From Adenophora triphylla var. japonica (taxonomy: Eukaryota; Streptophyta; Magnoliopsida; Asterales; Campanulaceae), in the NCBI GenBank assembly GCA_022495995.1, contig JAFEMH010007003.1, positions 41,587 to 105,586 of the forward strand: a stretch of 64,000 nucleotides of DNA, read 5' to 3'. Below are positions 1-9,933 of this stretch, in pieces (within the stretch, counting starts at the first letter, position 1; each line of letters opens with the position of its first letter). The position numbers and the translations under genes were made by a program. The notes beneath the pieces were generated by a model. That model was not told where the DNA came from, ran no database searches, and was given only the letters and a program-made list of their open reading frames with translations.

Positions 1-1187
1 TGCATTCCTAAATGGTGTTTTAAATGTGGAAGCTTTTGTTGAGCAACCTAAAAGGTTTGAGGACCCCTCTAAACCAAATCATGTATACAAGTTGAAAAAG
101 GCTCTCTATGGTATTAAACAAGCCCCACGATCTTGGTATGGTAGACTGACAGAGCACCTAATTCAACTTGGGTTTAAAAGACGAGAGGTTGATAAGACTT
201 TGTTTATTTTAAGAAACAAAAGGGGCATACTTTTTGCTCAAATCTATGTGGATGAGAGTGTTTGGTTCTTCTTCTAATGACTTACTTAAAATATTTGTTA
301 AAAGTATGACATCCACATTCGAAATAAGTATGGTTGGGGAACTGAAATTCTTTCTTGATCTACAAATTGTTCAAACCAAAGAAGGAATATAAGTTTCACA
401 ATCCAAGTATACAAAGAATTTGGTAAAGAAATTTGAGCTTGGTAATACATCACACTTGAAAACTCCTATGGGATCATCCCAAAATCTTTTTAAAGATGAG
501 GAAGGTGAAAGTATTGAGCACACCCTCTACATGAGTATAATAGGGAGCTTGTTGTATCTCACGGCTAGCAGACCTGATATAATGTTCAGTGTGTGCTTAT
601 GTGCTAGGTATCAAGCTGACCCCAAAGTATCCCACTTAAAAGCTGTGAAAAGAATTATCAGATATGTTGGGGGTACCACTCAATTGGGGTTAAGCTACAC
701 TAGAGATACCAACACAAACATGTTGGGATTTAGTGATTCGGACTAGGCTGGGAATACGAATGACAGAAACAGCACCACTGGAGGGTGTTTCTATTTAGGG
801 AATAATCTAGTGTTTTGGTTTATTAAGAAACAAAAATGTGTTTCTTTGTCTACTGCTGAATCTGAATATGTGGCATTAGTTAGTTGTTGTACCCAACTGT
901 TGTAGAAGAACCAAATGATAAATGATTATGGACTGAAAAGTGAAACCCTAACCGTATTCTGTGATAACATGAGTGCTAAAGTTAATGCCAAGAATCCTGT
1001 ACAACACACCCGTACAAAGCAAAGGGATATTAGGCACCACTTTATAAGAGATCTTATTGAACAAAGAATCATTACCCTTGAACATATAGGAACAACAGAT
1101 CAACTTGCTGATATCTTTACCAAAGCTTTGGATTTTGAGAGATTTTCTTCCCTCAAGAAATCTCTCGGGTTGTGTGAACACAGATGA
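1..1187 (+). pseudogene. 3' end of Ty1/copia (Sirevirus-type) pol: reverse transcriptase end and RNase H
   Basis: This is the C-terminal part of a copia polyprotein that copies element RNA into DNA inside virus-like particles. Visible landmarks are the copia RT motif KKALYGIKQAPRSWY (about 92-138), the RT active-site region reading YVDE rather than YVDD (about 247-258), the SRPDIMFSVCLCARYQ block before RNase H (about 565-615) and the terminal DIFTKAL motif (about 1112-1130). The frame is broken near 255, where the frame changes right after the active site. There is a stop at about 390 and TAG codons at 744-746 and 903-905, both where copia RNase H normally has tryptophan. The gene enters from outside the window. 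Assignment to the Sirevirus lineage rests on the env-like ORF and GGGGAGATTG-type polypurine tract found downstream at 9934-11870, after removing the inserted element E. Confidence 0.88.
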
Positions 1188-1504
1188 CTGCACAACTGTG
1201 CAGACAACTGTCTGCATCTCTGTATAATTGTATATAATACAGAAAAAACTAAAAAATAAATAAATAAATAGTATCCTGCATTCATGCATTGCACGATTAT
1301 CTCTTGTACCTACTTGATTTTTTTAACATTGACACTATGTTTGAATCCTAAATGTGAGATGCCTCCTAACTTGGTGATACAATCTCCATGTTAAAACTTC
1401 TATATGATATCTATCATGAAGTGGGTGTCTAATCTAAGGTCACTGAGAAAATAAAGCTGCCTCCATTTATTTTGAAGGTTACACTCATGTTCTCAATGCT
1501 AATG
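1188..1504 (+). other. Sirevirus non-coding region after pol, with two overlapping hairpins
   Basis: There is no gene here. Immediately after the pol stop are two overlapping perfect inverted repeats, CTGCAC-AACT-GTGCAG (1188-1203) and GCAGAC-AACT-GTCTGC (1200-1215). The rest is AT-rich spacer that ends where element E is inserted. Confidence 0.6.
1500..1504. repeat. Imperfect target-site duplication of element E
   Basis: TAATG precedes the left LTR (1500-1504) and CAATG follows the right LTR (9189-9193). Four of five bases match, as expected for an old 5-bp duplication. Confidence 0.55.
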
Positions 1505-2901
1505 TGATAGGCTAAAGTCGCACGCCTACAAATTAACCAAAGACTTGACCACAATAATGTAGCTAGAGGAAGTCCAGGATCGAACTCGAAGAATGGTTAT
1601 AAGTTTGCACAATTGTCACTTGACAAGATTGGGGGTCTAAGCTTGATTTTTATTAATTCCTAAGACGGGAATAAAAACTAGATTCTAAACAAATAAGGAA
1701 AAGCATTTTGGATTAATTAATATCCCCGTCTATCATTCAAATATCATCGGTCAGCTCTTTTCAATTTTATCATATTCACTCGATCACGAGATGTATTTGA
1801 ATCTCTATCTATTTCTTTAATATTAGTTAATAGCAGTGACACGCTCACTAATAACCCTAATCAATATTCAAACCTAACTGACACAATCTAGATTTAAAAT
1901 ACCAATTAATTAACGATTTAAGAGATTAAAATCAAGAACACTTTCTAATGTTATTTCAATTAGATAATTGTTTATTTTCTCCTACTTCACAATCCACCAT
2001 GACACATGCATGGACTATAAAGATGCTACTTGTGAAACCCTAAATTGACACAATCTTAGGGGATTCTAGCAATAAATCAACAACAAGAATCAAGCAATCG
2101 GCCTAATTGCAAAACCCTATAAATCAATTTAATCAATCAAGAACAAGAGAAAATATAAATAGGATAAAAGAGATGAAATTTTTTTACCTCAATTGAATTC
2201 AAGAACGGTTCCAATAATTAAATCCAAAGCAAAAAGGTTTAGTTCTCCATGGACAATAATAAATTTCTCCAGGAAAAATAAAAGTTGGGACCCTAATTAT
2301 TTTTCAAAATGAAGTATTTATCCTCCACCCTAAAAATCTAAAACTCAAAGGAAAAGAAAAAGAAAAATATAAAAAAAAAAAATTCCAAAACATTGCCCAG
2401 GCGGTCAAAGTCAACCGAAGTGGAAGTCGTGGGCACGACTCGTGAAATTAAATTCACTCGTGCTGTTTAGAAGCACGAATCGTACCAGACAGCACCACTC
2501 GTACCATTGTTTGCCAAACCAATTTCTAGCTTTTCACTTTGGTCACTATACTCTCCAACTTTGCACTTTAGTCCTTCAAGTTTCCAGAATTGCAGTTTGG
2601 CCCCTGAACTTTATAATTCCAGTTTACGCCCCAGTTTTCCATAATTGCAGTTTGGTCCCTGTATTTCTAAGATTTCTGCAAACCAGTCTTCCTCTTTAAG
2701 ATGTTGACTTTGACTCCTCGAGAGTATTACATCCGGATATGAAATTATACAATTAAAATACCCTCGGATTACAATAACTCTCAACAACATCTCACTTTAA
2801 CATATTATCTCAAATACACCAAACCTATACTAAATACATGAAAATAAATAATTATAAGGACGGAAAACATAGGAATTAGATAGTATAATTATGTCATATC
2901 A
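1505..2901 (-). repeat. 3' LTR of element E
   Basis: This 1.4-kb LTR matches 7801-9188 over its whole length. On the plus strand it begins TGATAGGCTAAAG and ends GTCATATCA. It contains a perfect palindrome AGTCGTG-GG-CACGACT (2425-2440) and a hairpin TCGTGCT/AGCACGA (2458-2478), also present in the other LTR near 8715. Confidence 0.88.
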
Positions 2902-2917
2902 AATACCCCCATGCTTA
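2902..2917 (-). promoter_or_regulatory. Polypurine tract of element E
   Basis: On the minus strand it reads TAAGCATGGGGGTATT and abuts the 3' LTR, which starts TGATATGAC. It primes plus-strand DNA synthesis in this class of element. Confidence 0.75.
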
Positions 2918-3102
2918 GAACATTACTCGTCCCTGAGTAATATCCTAAACTCCAATCTAACACCGGTCTAAAACAGATGCATGGAGGGTAAATGATTCCT
3001 AGTTTCCTCTAATCTGCCAACACAAGTCAATGAAAAATAATAACCATCGAAGTAATAGCAACTCCGTCTCCTTATAACACCAAATATAAACAATGAAAAT
3101 AA
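2918..3102 (-). other. 3' untranslated spacer of element E
   Basis: This is AT-rich and non-coding. It lies between the polypurine tract and the solo LTR insertion, and I see no gene or further motif in it. Confidence 0.5.
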
Positions 3103-3443
3103 TGACCTGTAAGTACGCCAATCCAATTCGCGACCTTTCCAGATGAATTTTAATATGATAAAATTGCATTTAGGGGCATTTTGGTAAATTCTCGATCCAT
3201 CCCGAGACTTCCGGAAACATTTCATAAGTTTCACGCGAAGGAAGTACTTTTTTGTACTTTGCTCAGGCTAAGGGACCTAAAAGGAATAAATCTGTTTTGG
3301 ACTTTTTAGGAATTATCCAAGAAGGTTCCAGAACCAGATTTGGCGCCAAAAATAGTTATGGTCACCTTGTGTCATGCGACAAGTCGAGGCATGGAAAGTG
3401 GTTACGTTACGTCGTGCGACACAAGGCTACCATGGACTACAGC

Positions 3444-3451
3444 TATAAATA
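3444..3451 (+). promoter_or_regulatory. TATA box of the solo LTR
   Basis: TATAAATA lies just downstream of the first palindrome module and is followed by a CT-rich leader. This is typical of an LTR U3 promoter. Confidence 0.6.
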
Positions 3452-4451
3452 GGACCCTACCCCTCTCAGTTTTGATCCGAATTTGAACCTCCCAAAGTCA
3501 CTCTGCCAAAATTCATTCAGAAACTCTCTCTCTCCTGGTCTCTCACAAAAACCACCCAATTCCTCTCCAATTCCCTCATTTCTCATCTCTCTTCAACCCA
3601 TTTCCTCTCCTATTTCCTCATAGACTTCAGATCTTCCAATTCACCTCTCAAGTCGTGCTCAGATCTCCATTCAGAAGCTGAATTGAAGACTCCTACACCT
3701 AACTTGGTGTAAGAGTTGAGGACTACAAGGGTAACTAGTCTCTCCTTCTCTCTCTCTCTCTCTCTTCTACTTGTTTAATTGTCCTCTCTTCTTCTCCACA
3801 TGGTAATAAGGCTCCATTTGCCTCAGATTATCAAGTGACAACTGCAATCTCTATGTTTAAATCGTTTATGCTTAGGTCCAATTGCTTGATTATGATGTGA
3901 TTTACATAGATTGGCAATTTGGATGTCAAGGGAGTGTGGATCTCCCATATCCACATTCCTTTGATAAATTCGTACTTAATTAATGTTGTTCTTATTGGTT
4001 CTGATATAATTGTTGTGCATTTGTTGGATCTGCATCTCAGTTTGTGGGGTACCTGCAGATGGTAACCTTATGTCACGTGACACATTTGGACATGAGGAGT
4101 CCTGTGTCACGCGACATGTCGTGACCATCTGCAGGGACCATGTTTCAGTTGTAATTTGTTTTAGTTTGGTTATTTTCATATTCAGTAGTATGTTCATGTT
4201 GTTTAATGCCTAGATCTGGTTTTAATTGTAGTTTTGTGTTCGTCTAAGGTTTCTGTGATCTGTTAGTTGTGAGTCTCTGCAAGGTGACCACTGATGTCAC
4301 GCGACATAGTTGGACAAGGGAGTCCTATGTCACGCGACATAAGTAGCCCTATGCAGAGAACTTGTTTTCATTTGTAATCTGTTCTTATTGATGTAAAGGG
4401 ATGTGGCCTCCTGAACAATTGGTTTACAAGTTGTAATGATCTTGCCTATTC

Positions 4452-4457
4452 AATAAA
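4452..4457 (+). promoter_or_regulatory. Candidate polyadenylation signal of the solo LTR
   Basis: AATAAA lies about 80 nt upstream of the conserved hairpin pair. It suggests where R ends, but there are no transcript data. Confidence 0.35.
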
Positions 4458-4534
4458 ATTCATGTTTATCGCATTTGTTCATTATCATTGTTTGCACATT
4501 TTTTCGAATTATTTGGATGTCTAAATTAGAAAGA

Positions 4535-4585
4535 CTTGTCTACGGACGAGGCGTGTTGGGTGAACTCTCGGTTCTTCCCAACACG
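4535..4585 (+). other. Conserved double hairpin near the end of the solo LTR
   Basis: Hairpin 1 is CTTGTC-tacg-GACGAG (4535-4550). Hairpin 2 is CGTGTTGGG (4552-4560) paired perfectly with CCCAACACG (4577-4585). The same two hairpins with different stem bases occur in LTRs A, B and D. Confidence 0.6.
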
Positions 4586-4703
4586 TAACCTGACCCCCGA
4601 ACCCGTTCTCTTTCAAAAAGGTTTTTCAAAGTGCACCTCTAAAAGCATGGCGTGGCGACTCCTTTTATTTTTTATTATTTTGGGCGAACGCACATTCATG
4701 ACC

Positions 4704-5229
4704 TTAGTTTGATACCAACTCCCATGATAAAATGGTATCCAAACTAAGGTCCACACAAATAAAAGCCAAGGGGAACTAAATATGTCCTATGTTTCACCCA
4801 CGCTTGGCTCACACTACATACACCCTCATAAAAAGAAATCATTGTTAAGGTTGCGATCCTTAAACAAAGTTTTACCTCGTGAAAAGCACCAACACCCCTT
4901 ACAACTCCAAAAATGAACGAGGGTTTCTAAATCCTAGGCACCACTATCCAAACCTCCTACTCCATAGTGATCCTACCCAACACTCCAAACTTCCCTTATG
5001 TCTCCAACTTTGGTGATATAAAAGATAGTATACATTTCACATCCTCACCTTTTGCCTAGGTGTCGTTTCCGGTTTTCACCTAGCTTTTCTTTTTTTTTTT
5101 TCAATTTTTTATTTTTTTCAATTTTTTTTTAGAAAACAAAAACATACTACAACATTTTCCCCCACGCTTAAACTAGACATTGCCCTCAATGGCAATAAAC
5201 CATAAAAACGAAACAATAAAACATGGGAA
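4704..5229 (-). other. 3' untranslated region of element E between protease and solo LTR
   Basis: No coding sequence is seen. On the minus strand, directly after the protease stop, there is an internal polypurine-like module (5151-5185), then oligo(A)-rich sequence (about 5087-5135 as T-runs on the plus strand) and unique spacer. The reverse transcriptase-integrase region expected here is absent. Confidence 0.5.
5151..5185 (-). promoter_or_regulatory. Internal polypurine-like module of element E
   Basis: On the minus strand it reads GAGGGCAA, then a spacer, then TTTAAGCGTGGGGGAAAATG, directly after the protease stop. It resembles the tract at the 3' LTR and the repeated modules of element F. 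Confidence 0.45.
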
Positions 5230-6168
5230 CTAAATAGGGGACATGGAGGTCCCACCATCATGGGCCTCAACAATATAAGGGAGATGAAAGAAATCTTTTT
5301 GAGTTACCTCTAAAAGATGATTCGGTTCAATGACATTCCTCCCCGTTGGAGACCATTTAAGCTTCCCCTTTTTCTTCTTCACTTCCTTTGCTTTCTTCTT
5401 CTCCCTTAGTGGCTCTCCTTTCTCCTTCTCATCCGGCTTCACTTTTGGAGACTCAACATAAACATCATCTACCTTGGCCCCATCCTTGATAACTGGCTCA
5501 CTCAAATTCATGGCACAAACCTTATGCACAACCTTTGGAAAATTCTTAGCATCAAACGCATTACAACTTACTACTTTCCCATCAAAATCCATGGTTAAAG
5601 AGCCCTTCTTCACATCGAGCTTAGTTTCAGAAGTAGACATAAATGGCCTCCCCAACAGAATGGGAGCCTCAGAATCAGTCTCCATATCAAGAACAAAGAA
5701 ATCCGCCGGAAACAATAGATCACTACCCTTCACCTCAACATATCTAACCACCCCCTTAGGGTATGTATTAGACTTATCTGCCAATTGTATAACCACCCTA
5801 GTATCTTCCAACTTACCCAACTTAAGTTCTTCAAATAATGTATAAGGCATAACATTAATTGAAGCCCCCAAATCAAGCATGGCTGTATGAAAATTATTCC
5901 CCCCAAACGAAATAGGAATTACAAACATACCAGGGTCACTACATTTCTTTGGCATCTTTCTCTGATAAACCGCAGACACATGCTCCAAGATCTTCACCTT
6001 TTTCTGACACCTTTCCTTTTGATTTCTCTTCAAAGTGCACAATTCCTTAAGAAATTTTCCATACCTCGGAATTGTCTGAAGGAGATCTAAAAATGGGATG
6101 TTTACCTCTAATATCTTGAAGGTGTCAAAAATAGCCTTGTCAGGCTCCTTTGTGGTGTCTCTCATCAA
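5230..6168 (-). CDS. Athila-type retropepsin ORF (312 aa)
   Basis: This is an aspartic protease that would cut the element's own polyprotein. The active-site loop reads MLDLGASINVMPY (about residues 91-103), with D-L-G in place of the usual D-T/S-G as is common in Athila proteins. The flap region follows, then the family motif ILLGRPFMST (about residue 170). The N-terminal part carries the IPRYGKFLKELC linker that joins Gag to protease in Athila. The last 80 residues are lysine-rich (KKKAKEVKKKKGK) and end at a clean stop. No reverse transcriptase follows. The frame is open over its full length but is separated from gag by about 130 nt with shifts and stops, so the intact protein may not be made. 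Element F carries a close relative at 24100-24450. Confidence 0.75.
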   Translation of the reverse strand: MMRDTTKEPDKAIFDTFKILEVNIPFLDLLQTIPRYGKFLKELCTLKRNQKERCQKKVKILEHVSAVYQRKMPKKCSDPGMFVIPISFGGNNFHTAMLDLGASINVMPYTLFEELKLGKLEDTRVVIQLADKSNTYPKGVVRYVEVKGSDLLFPADFFVLDMETDSEAPILLGRPFMSTSETKLDVKKGSLTMDFDGKVVSCNAFDAKNFPKVVHKVCAMNLSEPVIKDGAKVDDVYVESPKVKPDEKEKGEPLREKKKAKEVKKKKGKLKWSPTGRNVIEPNHLLEVTQKDFFHLPYIVEAHDGGTSMSPI

Positions 6169-6297
6169 TGCTTAAGGAAACGGAGGGAGTGGCTCATAAA
6201 CAGGAAATACGGGTGGAATATACTTCTCTTCAGGGATTTTCTCTTCCACCTTCTTCTCCACCTCCAACTCTGGCTCCATTCTCTTCTCAACTTTCAA

Positions 6298-7685
6298 TTA
6301 AGGCTCCACAGTCACACTTTCCTCGGCTTTCTTCTTCCTCCTCACATAAACTGCACAAATAGATGGCTTAGGATTTGGTTCAGTTCTAGATGGCAACTTC
6401 CCCGAATCTTTAGCCTCCAACCTCCCAACTACATAGGAAAGCTGACTCATATGCTTCTCTAGATTGTTGATACTTGACTCAGTCCGCTGTTGAAACTGTT
6501 GGAAATTCCCATACATGGTTGACACACTCTGTGCTAAAGTTTGAATAAGTTTATCTGTAGACTTCTTAGGAGGTTGCCCCTGCTGCTGATACTGCTGCCC
6601 TTGTGGTGACCCCAAATAGGGTTGGGTTGATTACCCCATGAATTGTACTGAATCTGTCCCTGTTGTGGAAACCCCACAACATTCACATCCTTAAAACCTT
6701 CAGTTCGACTCAACAATAATGTCTTCATCATGCTCTTCAACTCATTGACATCAGACTCAAGCTTCCCATCTACACCACTGTTTGCACCTGCTGCACTAAC
6801 CTGTCTGACACTTGATCTCCTACCATGAGTTCTTGTGCTCTTGGCCAATTCCTCTATCAACTTCTTTGCATCCCTTGTAGTTTTATTCAGAATACTACCT
6901 CCACAAGCATAATCCACCATTCATTTATCTTGCACAGTTAATCCCCCATATAAATATACAATTAACTGCTCATCATCAAAGCCATAATACGGGCAACTTC
7001 TGTAAAGCTTATAGAACCGGTTATAATACTCGTATAAAGACTCATCAGACCGCTGTTCCATGTTACTGATATCACGTTTCATTACATTGATTTGATCTGG
7101 AGGAAAGAACGCATCAAGGAATGCCTCTTTCAGCTGCTGCCAAGACATGATGCTATTCGGTGGCAAGTGATAATACCACGCATTTGCATTATCCTTAAGA
7201 GTAAAGGAAAATTCTCTCAGCAACAGTTGTTCGAGGGGAAGTGCAGCCGGTTTCATTCTTCCGCAAATCTGCACAAACTGCACTATGTGCTGATTAGGGT
7301 TTTCCCCTGGCATCCCATTGAAGTGGGGCAACTGATTCAACATTCCTGGCTTCAATTCGAACGTGACTCCAGTAGGAAAATCAGGGAACTGGACTGCTTG
7401 TGGGTGCTCATTCCAGTTCGGAGCAATCCTCTGCCTCAATTTTAGAATTGGGGGAGGTGGGTTACTATTACCTCTTCCATTACCGCCATTATCCACAACC
7501 TTCGGCTCATGATCACCCCTACCGTTATTATTATTCATCTCTTCTAGCAGCAAACTTCTCCTAAATTCTTTGCTTTCGTTTCTCCTACACCTGAAATATC
7601 TTTCAATTTCTGGAACAAAGGGACTAGCAAGTTTATTAGCAGAACGGGTATGGACCATAAAAGGTTCCACATCACAAGATGACAA
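6298..7685 (-). pseudogene. Athila-type gag of element E (broken)
   Basis: This encoded the capsid-forming Gag. It begins near MVHTRSANKLASPFVPEIER, the usual Athila start, then a linker, then the capsid core (PHFNGMPGENPNQHIVQF, FTLKDNANAWY, the YEYYNRFYKL region). A TGA at 6921-6923 interrupts the frame just before the CGGSILNKTT segment, and a shift near 6610 moves to the last part (MYGNFQQFQQRTESSINN). No zinc knuckle is visible, unlike the F Gag. It lies just downstream of the primer-binding site and upstream of the protease on the same strand. Confidence 0.8.
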
Positions 7686-7777
7686 TAATAAAGCTCAACG
7701 AAAAAGGAACCAAGAAAAAGAAATAGAAATAGATTAAGAAAAAGAATAAGAATAAGAGTGCAAACAAATAAACACCG

Positions 7778-7795
7778 TTCCACAGAACGACGCCA
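7778..7795 (-). promoter_or_regulatory. Primer-binding site of element E, tRNA-Asp type, degenerate
   Basis: The minus-strand sequence TGGCGTCGTTCTGTGGAA lies five bases inside the right LTR. It resembles the tRNA-Asp-complementary site of Athila elements, with several mismatches to the intact site in element F (22189-22206). Confidence 0.6.
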
Positions 7796-7800
7796 AAATT

Positions 7801-9188
7801 TGATAGGCTAAAGTCGCACGCCTACAAATTAACCAAAGACATGGCGACAATAATGTAGCTAGAGGAAGTCCAGGATCGAACTAGAAGAACGGTTATAAGT
7901 TTGCACAATTGTCACTTGACAAGATTGGGGGTAAGCTTGATTTTTATTAATTCCTAAGACGGGAATAAAAAAATTAGATTGTAAACAAATAAGGAAAAGC
8001 ACTTTGGATTAATTAATATCCCCGTCTATCATTCAAATATCATCGGTCAACTCTTTTCAATTTTATCCTATTCACTCAATCACGAGATGTATTTCAATCT
8101 CTATCTCTTTCTTTAATATTAGTTAATAGAGGTGACACACTCACTAATAACCCTAATCAATATTCAAACCTAATTGACACAATCTAGATTTAAAATGAGT
8201 AACGATTTAAGAGATTAAGATCAAGAACACTTTCTAATGTTATTTCAATTAGATAATTGTTTATTTTCTCCTACTTCACAATCCACCATGACACATGCAT
8301 GGACTATAAAGATGCTACTTGTGAAACCCTAAATTGACACAATCTTAGGGGATTCTAGCAATAAATCAACAACAAGAATCAAGCAATCGGCCAAATTGCG
8401 AAATCCTATAAATCAATTTAATCAATCAATAACAAGAGAAAATATAAATAGGATAAAAGAGATGAAAAGAATTTACCTCAATTGAGTTCAAGAATGGTTC
8501 CAATAATTAAATCCAAAGCAAAAAGGTTTAGTTCTCCATGGACAATAATAAATTTCTCCAGGAAAAATAAATCTTGGGACCCTAATTATTTTCCAAAAGG
8601 AAGTATTTATCCTCCACCCTAAAAACCTAAAACTCAAAGGAAAAGAAAAAGAAAAATATAAAAAAACTTTCCAAAACATTGCCAAAGCGGTCAAAGTCAA
8701 CCGAAGTGGAAGTCGTGGGCACGACTCGTGAAATTAAATTCACTCGTGCTGTTTAGAAGCACGAATCGTACCAGACAGCACCACTCGTGCCATTGTTTGC
8801 CAAACCAATGTCTAGCTTTTCACTTTGGTCACTATACTCTCCAACTTTGCACTTTAGTCCTTCTAGTTTCCAGAATTGCAGTTTGGCCCCTGAACTTTAT
8901 ACTTCCAGTTTACGTCCCAGTTTTCCATAATTGCAGTTTGGGCCCTGAATTTCTAAGATTTCTGCAAACCAGTCTTCCGCTTCAAGATCTTGACTTTGAC
9001 TCCTCGAGAGTATTACATCCGGATATGAAATTAAACAACTAAAATACCCTCGAATTACAATTACTCTCAACAACATCTCACTTTAACATATTACCTCAAA
9101 ATACACCAAACCTATACTAAATACATGAAAATAAATAATTATAAGGACGGAAAACATAGGAATTAAATAGTATAATTATGTCATATCA
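7801..9188 (-). repeat. 5' LTR of element E
   Basis: This is the second copy of the 1.4-kb LTR (see 1505-2901), starting TGATAGGCTAAAG and ending CATATCA on the plus strand. It adjoins the primer-binding site, so it is the 5' LTR of a minus-strand element. Confidence 0.88.
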
Positions 9189-9933
9189 CAATGACTTATT
9201 GTTGCATCACTAGGAAAAAATATTTGGGCAAGTACTATATGGTGTGAGATTGTAAAGCTCCTTCTAAGTGACTGATTCAATGTGAAATATGGAGACATTC
9301 TAGAGGCTACATGATTGAGGGTCATCTCATTGACTTCTTGCATGTCAAAATATGTCAATATGTGATTTAGTTATACCATGTTACACTTTACTGATATTAA
9401 TCTCCAGTGTGTGTGAATTGTTTTCTCATAATAGGAAGGTTGTGAAAAATTAGGTCATTCGAAAATCTTGGTAAAAATATGATTAAATTTTTGTTTTTAC
9501 TAATGAATTTTTTTTGTTCAATAATTTTACTGTGTTCAATGATAATTTTATGATGAGGTGTTTAAGAACTATAGCAGTCGAAGGAAACTATGGTGAGATG
9601 TTGATCAATTAAGGATAATCTTCTTTTCAGTTAAGGAAAACAAATCTTATCACAAAATTTTATAAGGATTCAAAATTTCAATCCCTAAACCATTATGATG
9701 AAGGAAGCTCAAATGGTAAACAACTCTAGCCTTCACACAGATCCTTCTCCTTCTCCTCATCTTATTTTGAGTTCCAAGGCAAGTCATGATTATCTCTCAT
9801 TAGTGTTGTGTTATAAGTTGCTCAAACAAGTATTGTCACAACTCACCTCACAACTCTCCTCTCAACTCCCATTACTCCTATTTGTTGTTCTCTCTCTTTC
9901 TTTGTTTCAATACTAACCAGCAGATAAACATCC
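9189..9933 (+). other. Sirevirus spacer between pol and the env-like ORF
   Basis: This is the continuation of S after element E. I see no convincing gene. Short frames exist but have stops and no recognisable domain. A degenerate AGTTG-type palindrome copy lies at about 9814-9842, and a CT-rich leader precedes the env-like ORF. Confidence 0.5.

Larger units (their letters stand above)
3108..4698 (+). mobile_element. Solo LTR of a Tat/Ogre-type Ty3 element
   Basis: The sequence starts TGTAAGTAC, as do the other Ogre-type LTRs here, and ends CACATTCA. It is flanked by a perfect 5-bp duplication TGACC (3103-3107 and 4699-4703) with no internal region, so it is a complete solo LTR, presumably from LTR-LTR recombination. 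It has a TATA box (3444-3451), an AATAAA signal (4452-4457), and near its end the same hairpin pair, TGACC-CCGAACC box and GTGGCGACTC block seen in LTRs A, B and D. Three modules made of paired TGTCACGCGACA-type palindromes lie at 3358-3433, 4053-4134 and 4274-4359. Confidence 0.87.
1505..9188 (-). mobile_element. Athila-type Ty3 retrotransposon E, gag-pro only, inserted in the Sirevirus
   Basis: This minus-strand element is bounded by two direct LTRs (1505-2901 and 7801-9188) that start TGATAGG and end CATATCA. It has a tRNA-Asp-like primer-binding site, a gag pseudogene and a protease ORF, in that order on the minus strand. A polypurine tract abuts the left (3') LTR. No reverse transcriptase, RNase H or integrase remains. 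After the protease the sequence goes straight to a polypurine-like module and a short 3' region. A 1.6-kb solo LTR of another family is inserted at 3108-4698. The LTRs differ at many scattered sites, so the insertion is not recent. Confidence 0.85.

Noticed and set aside
3252..3452. Small ORF upstream of the solo LTR TATA box
   Set aside because: It overlaps palindromes and the promoter, and has no conserved protein feature.
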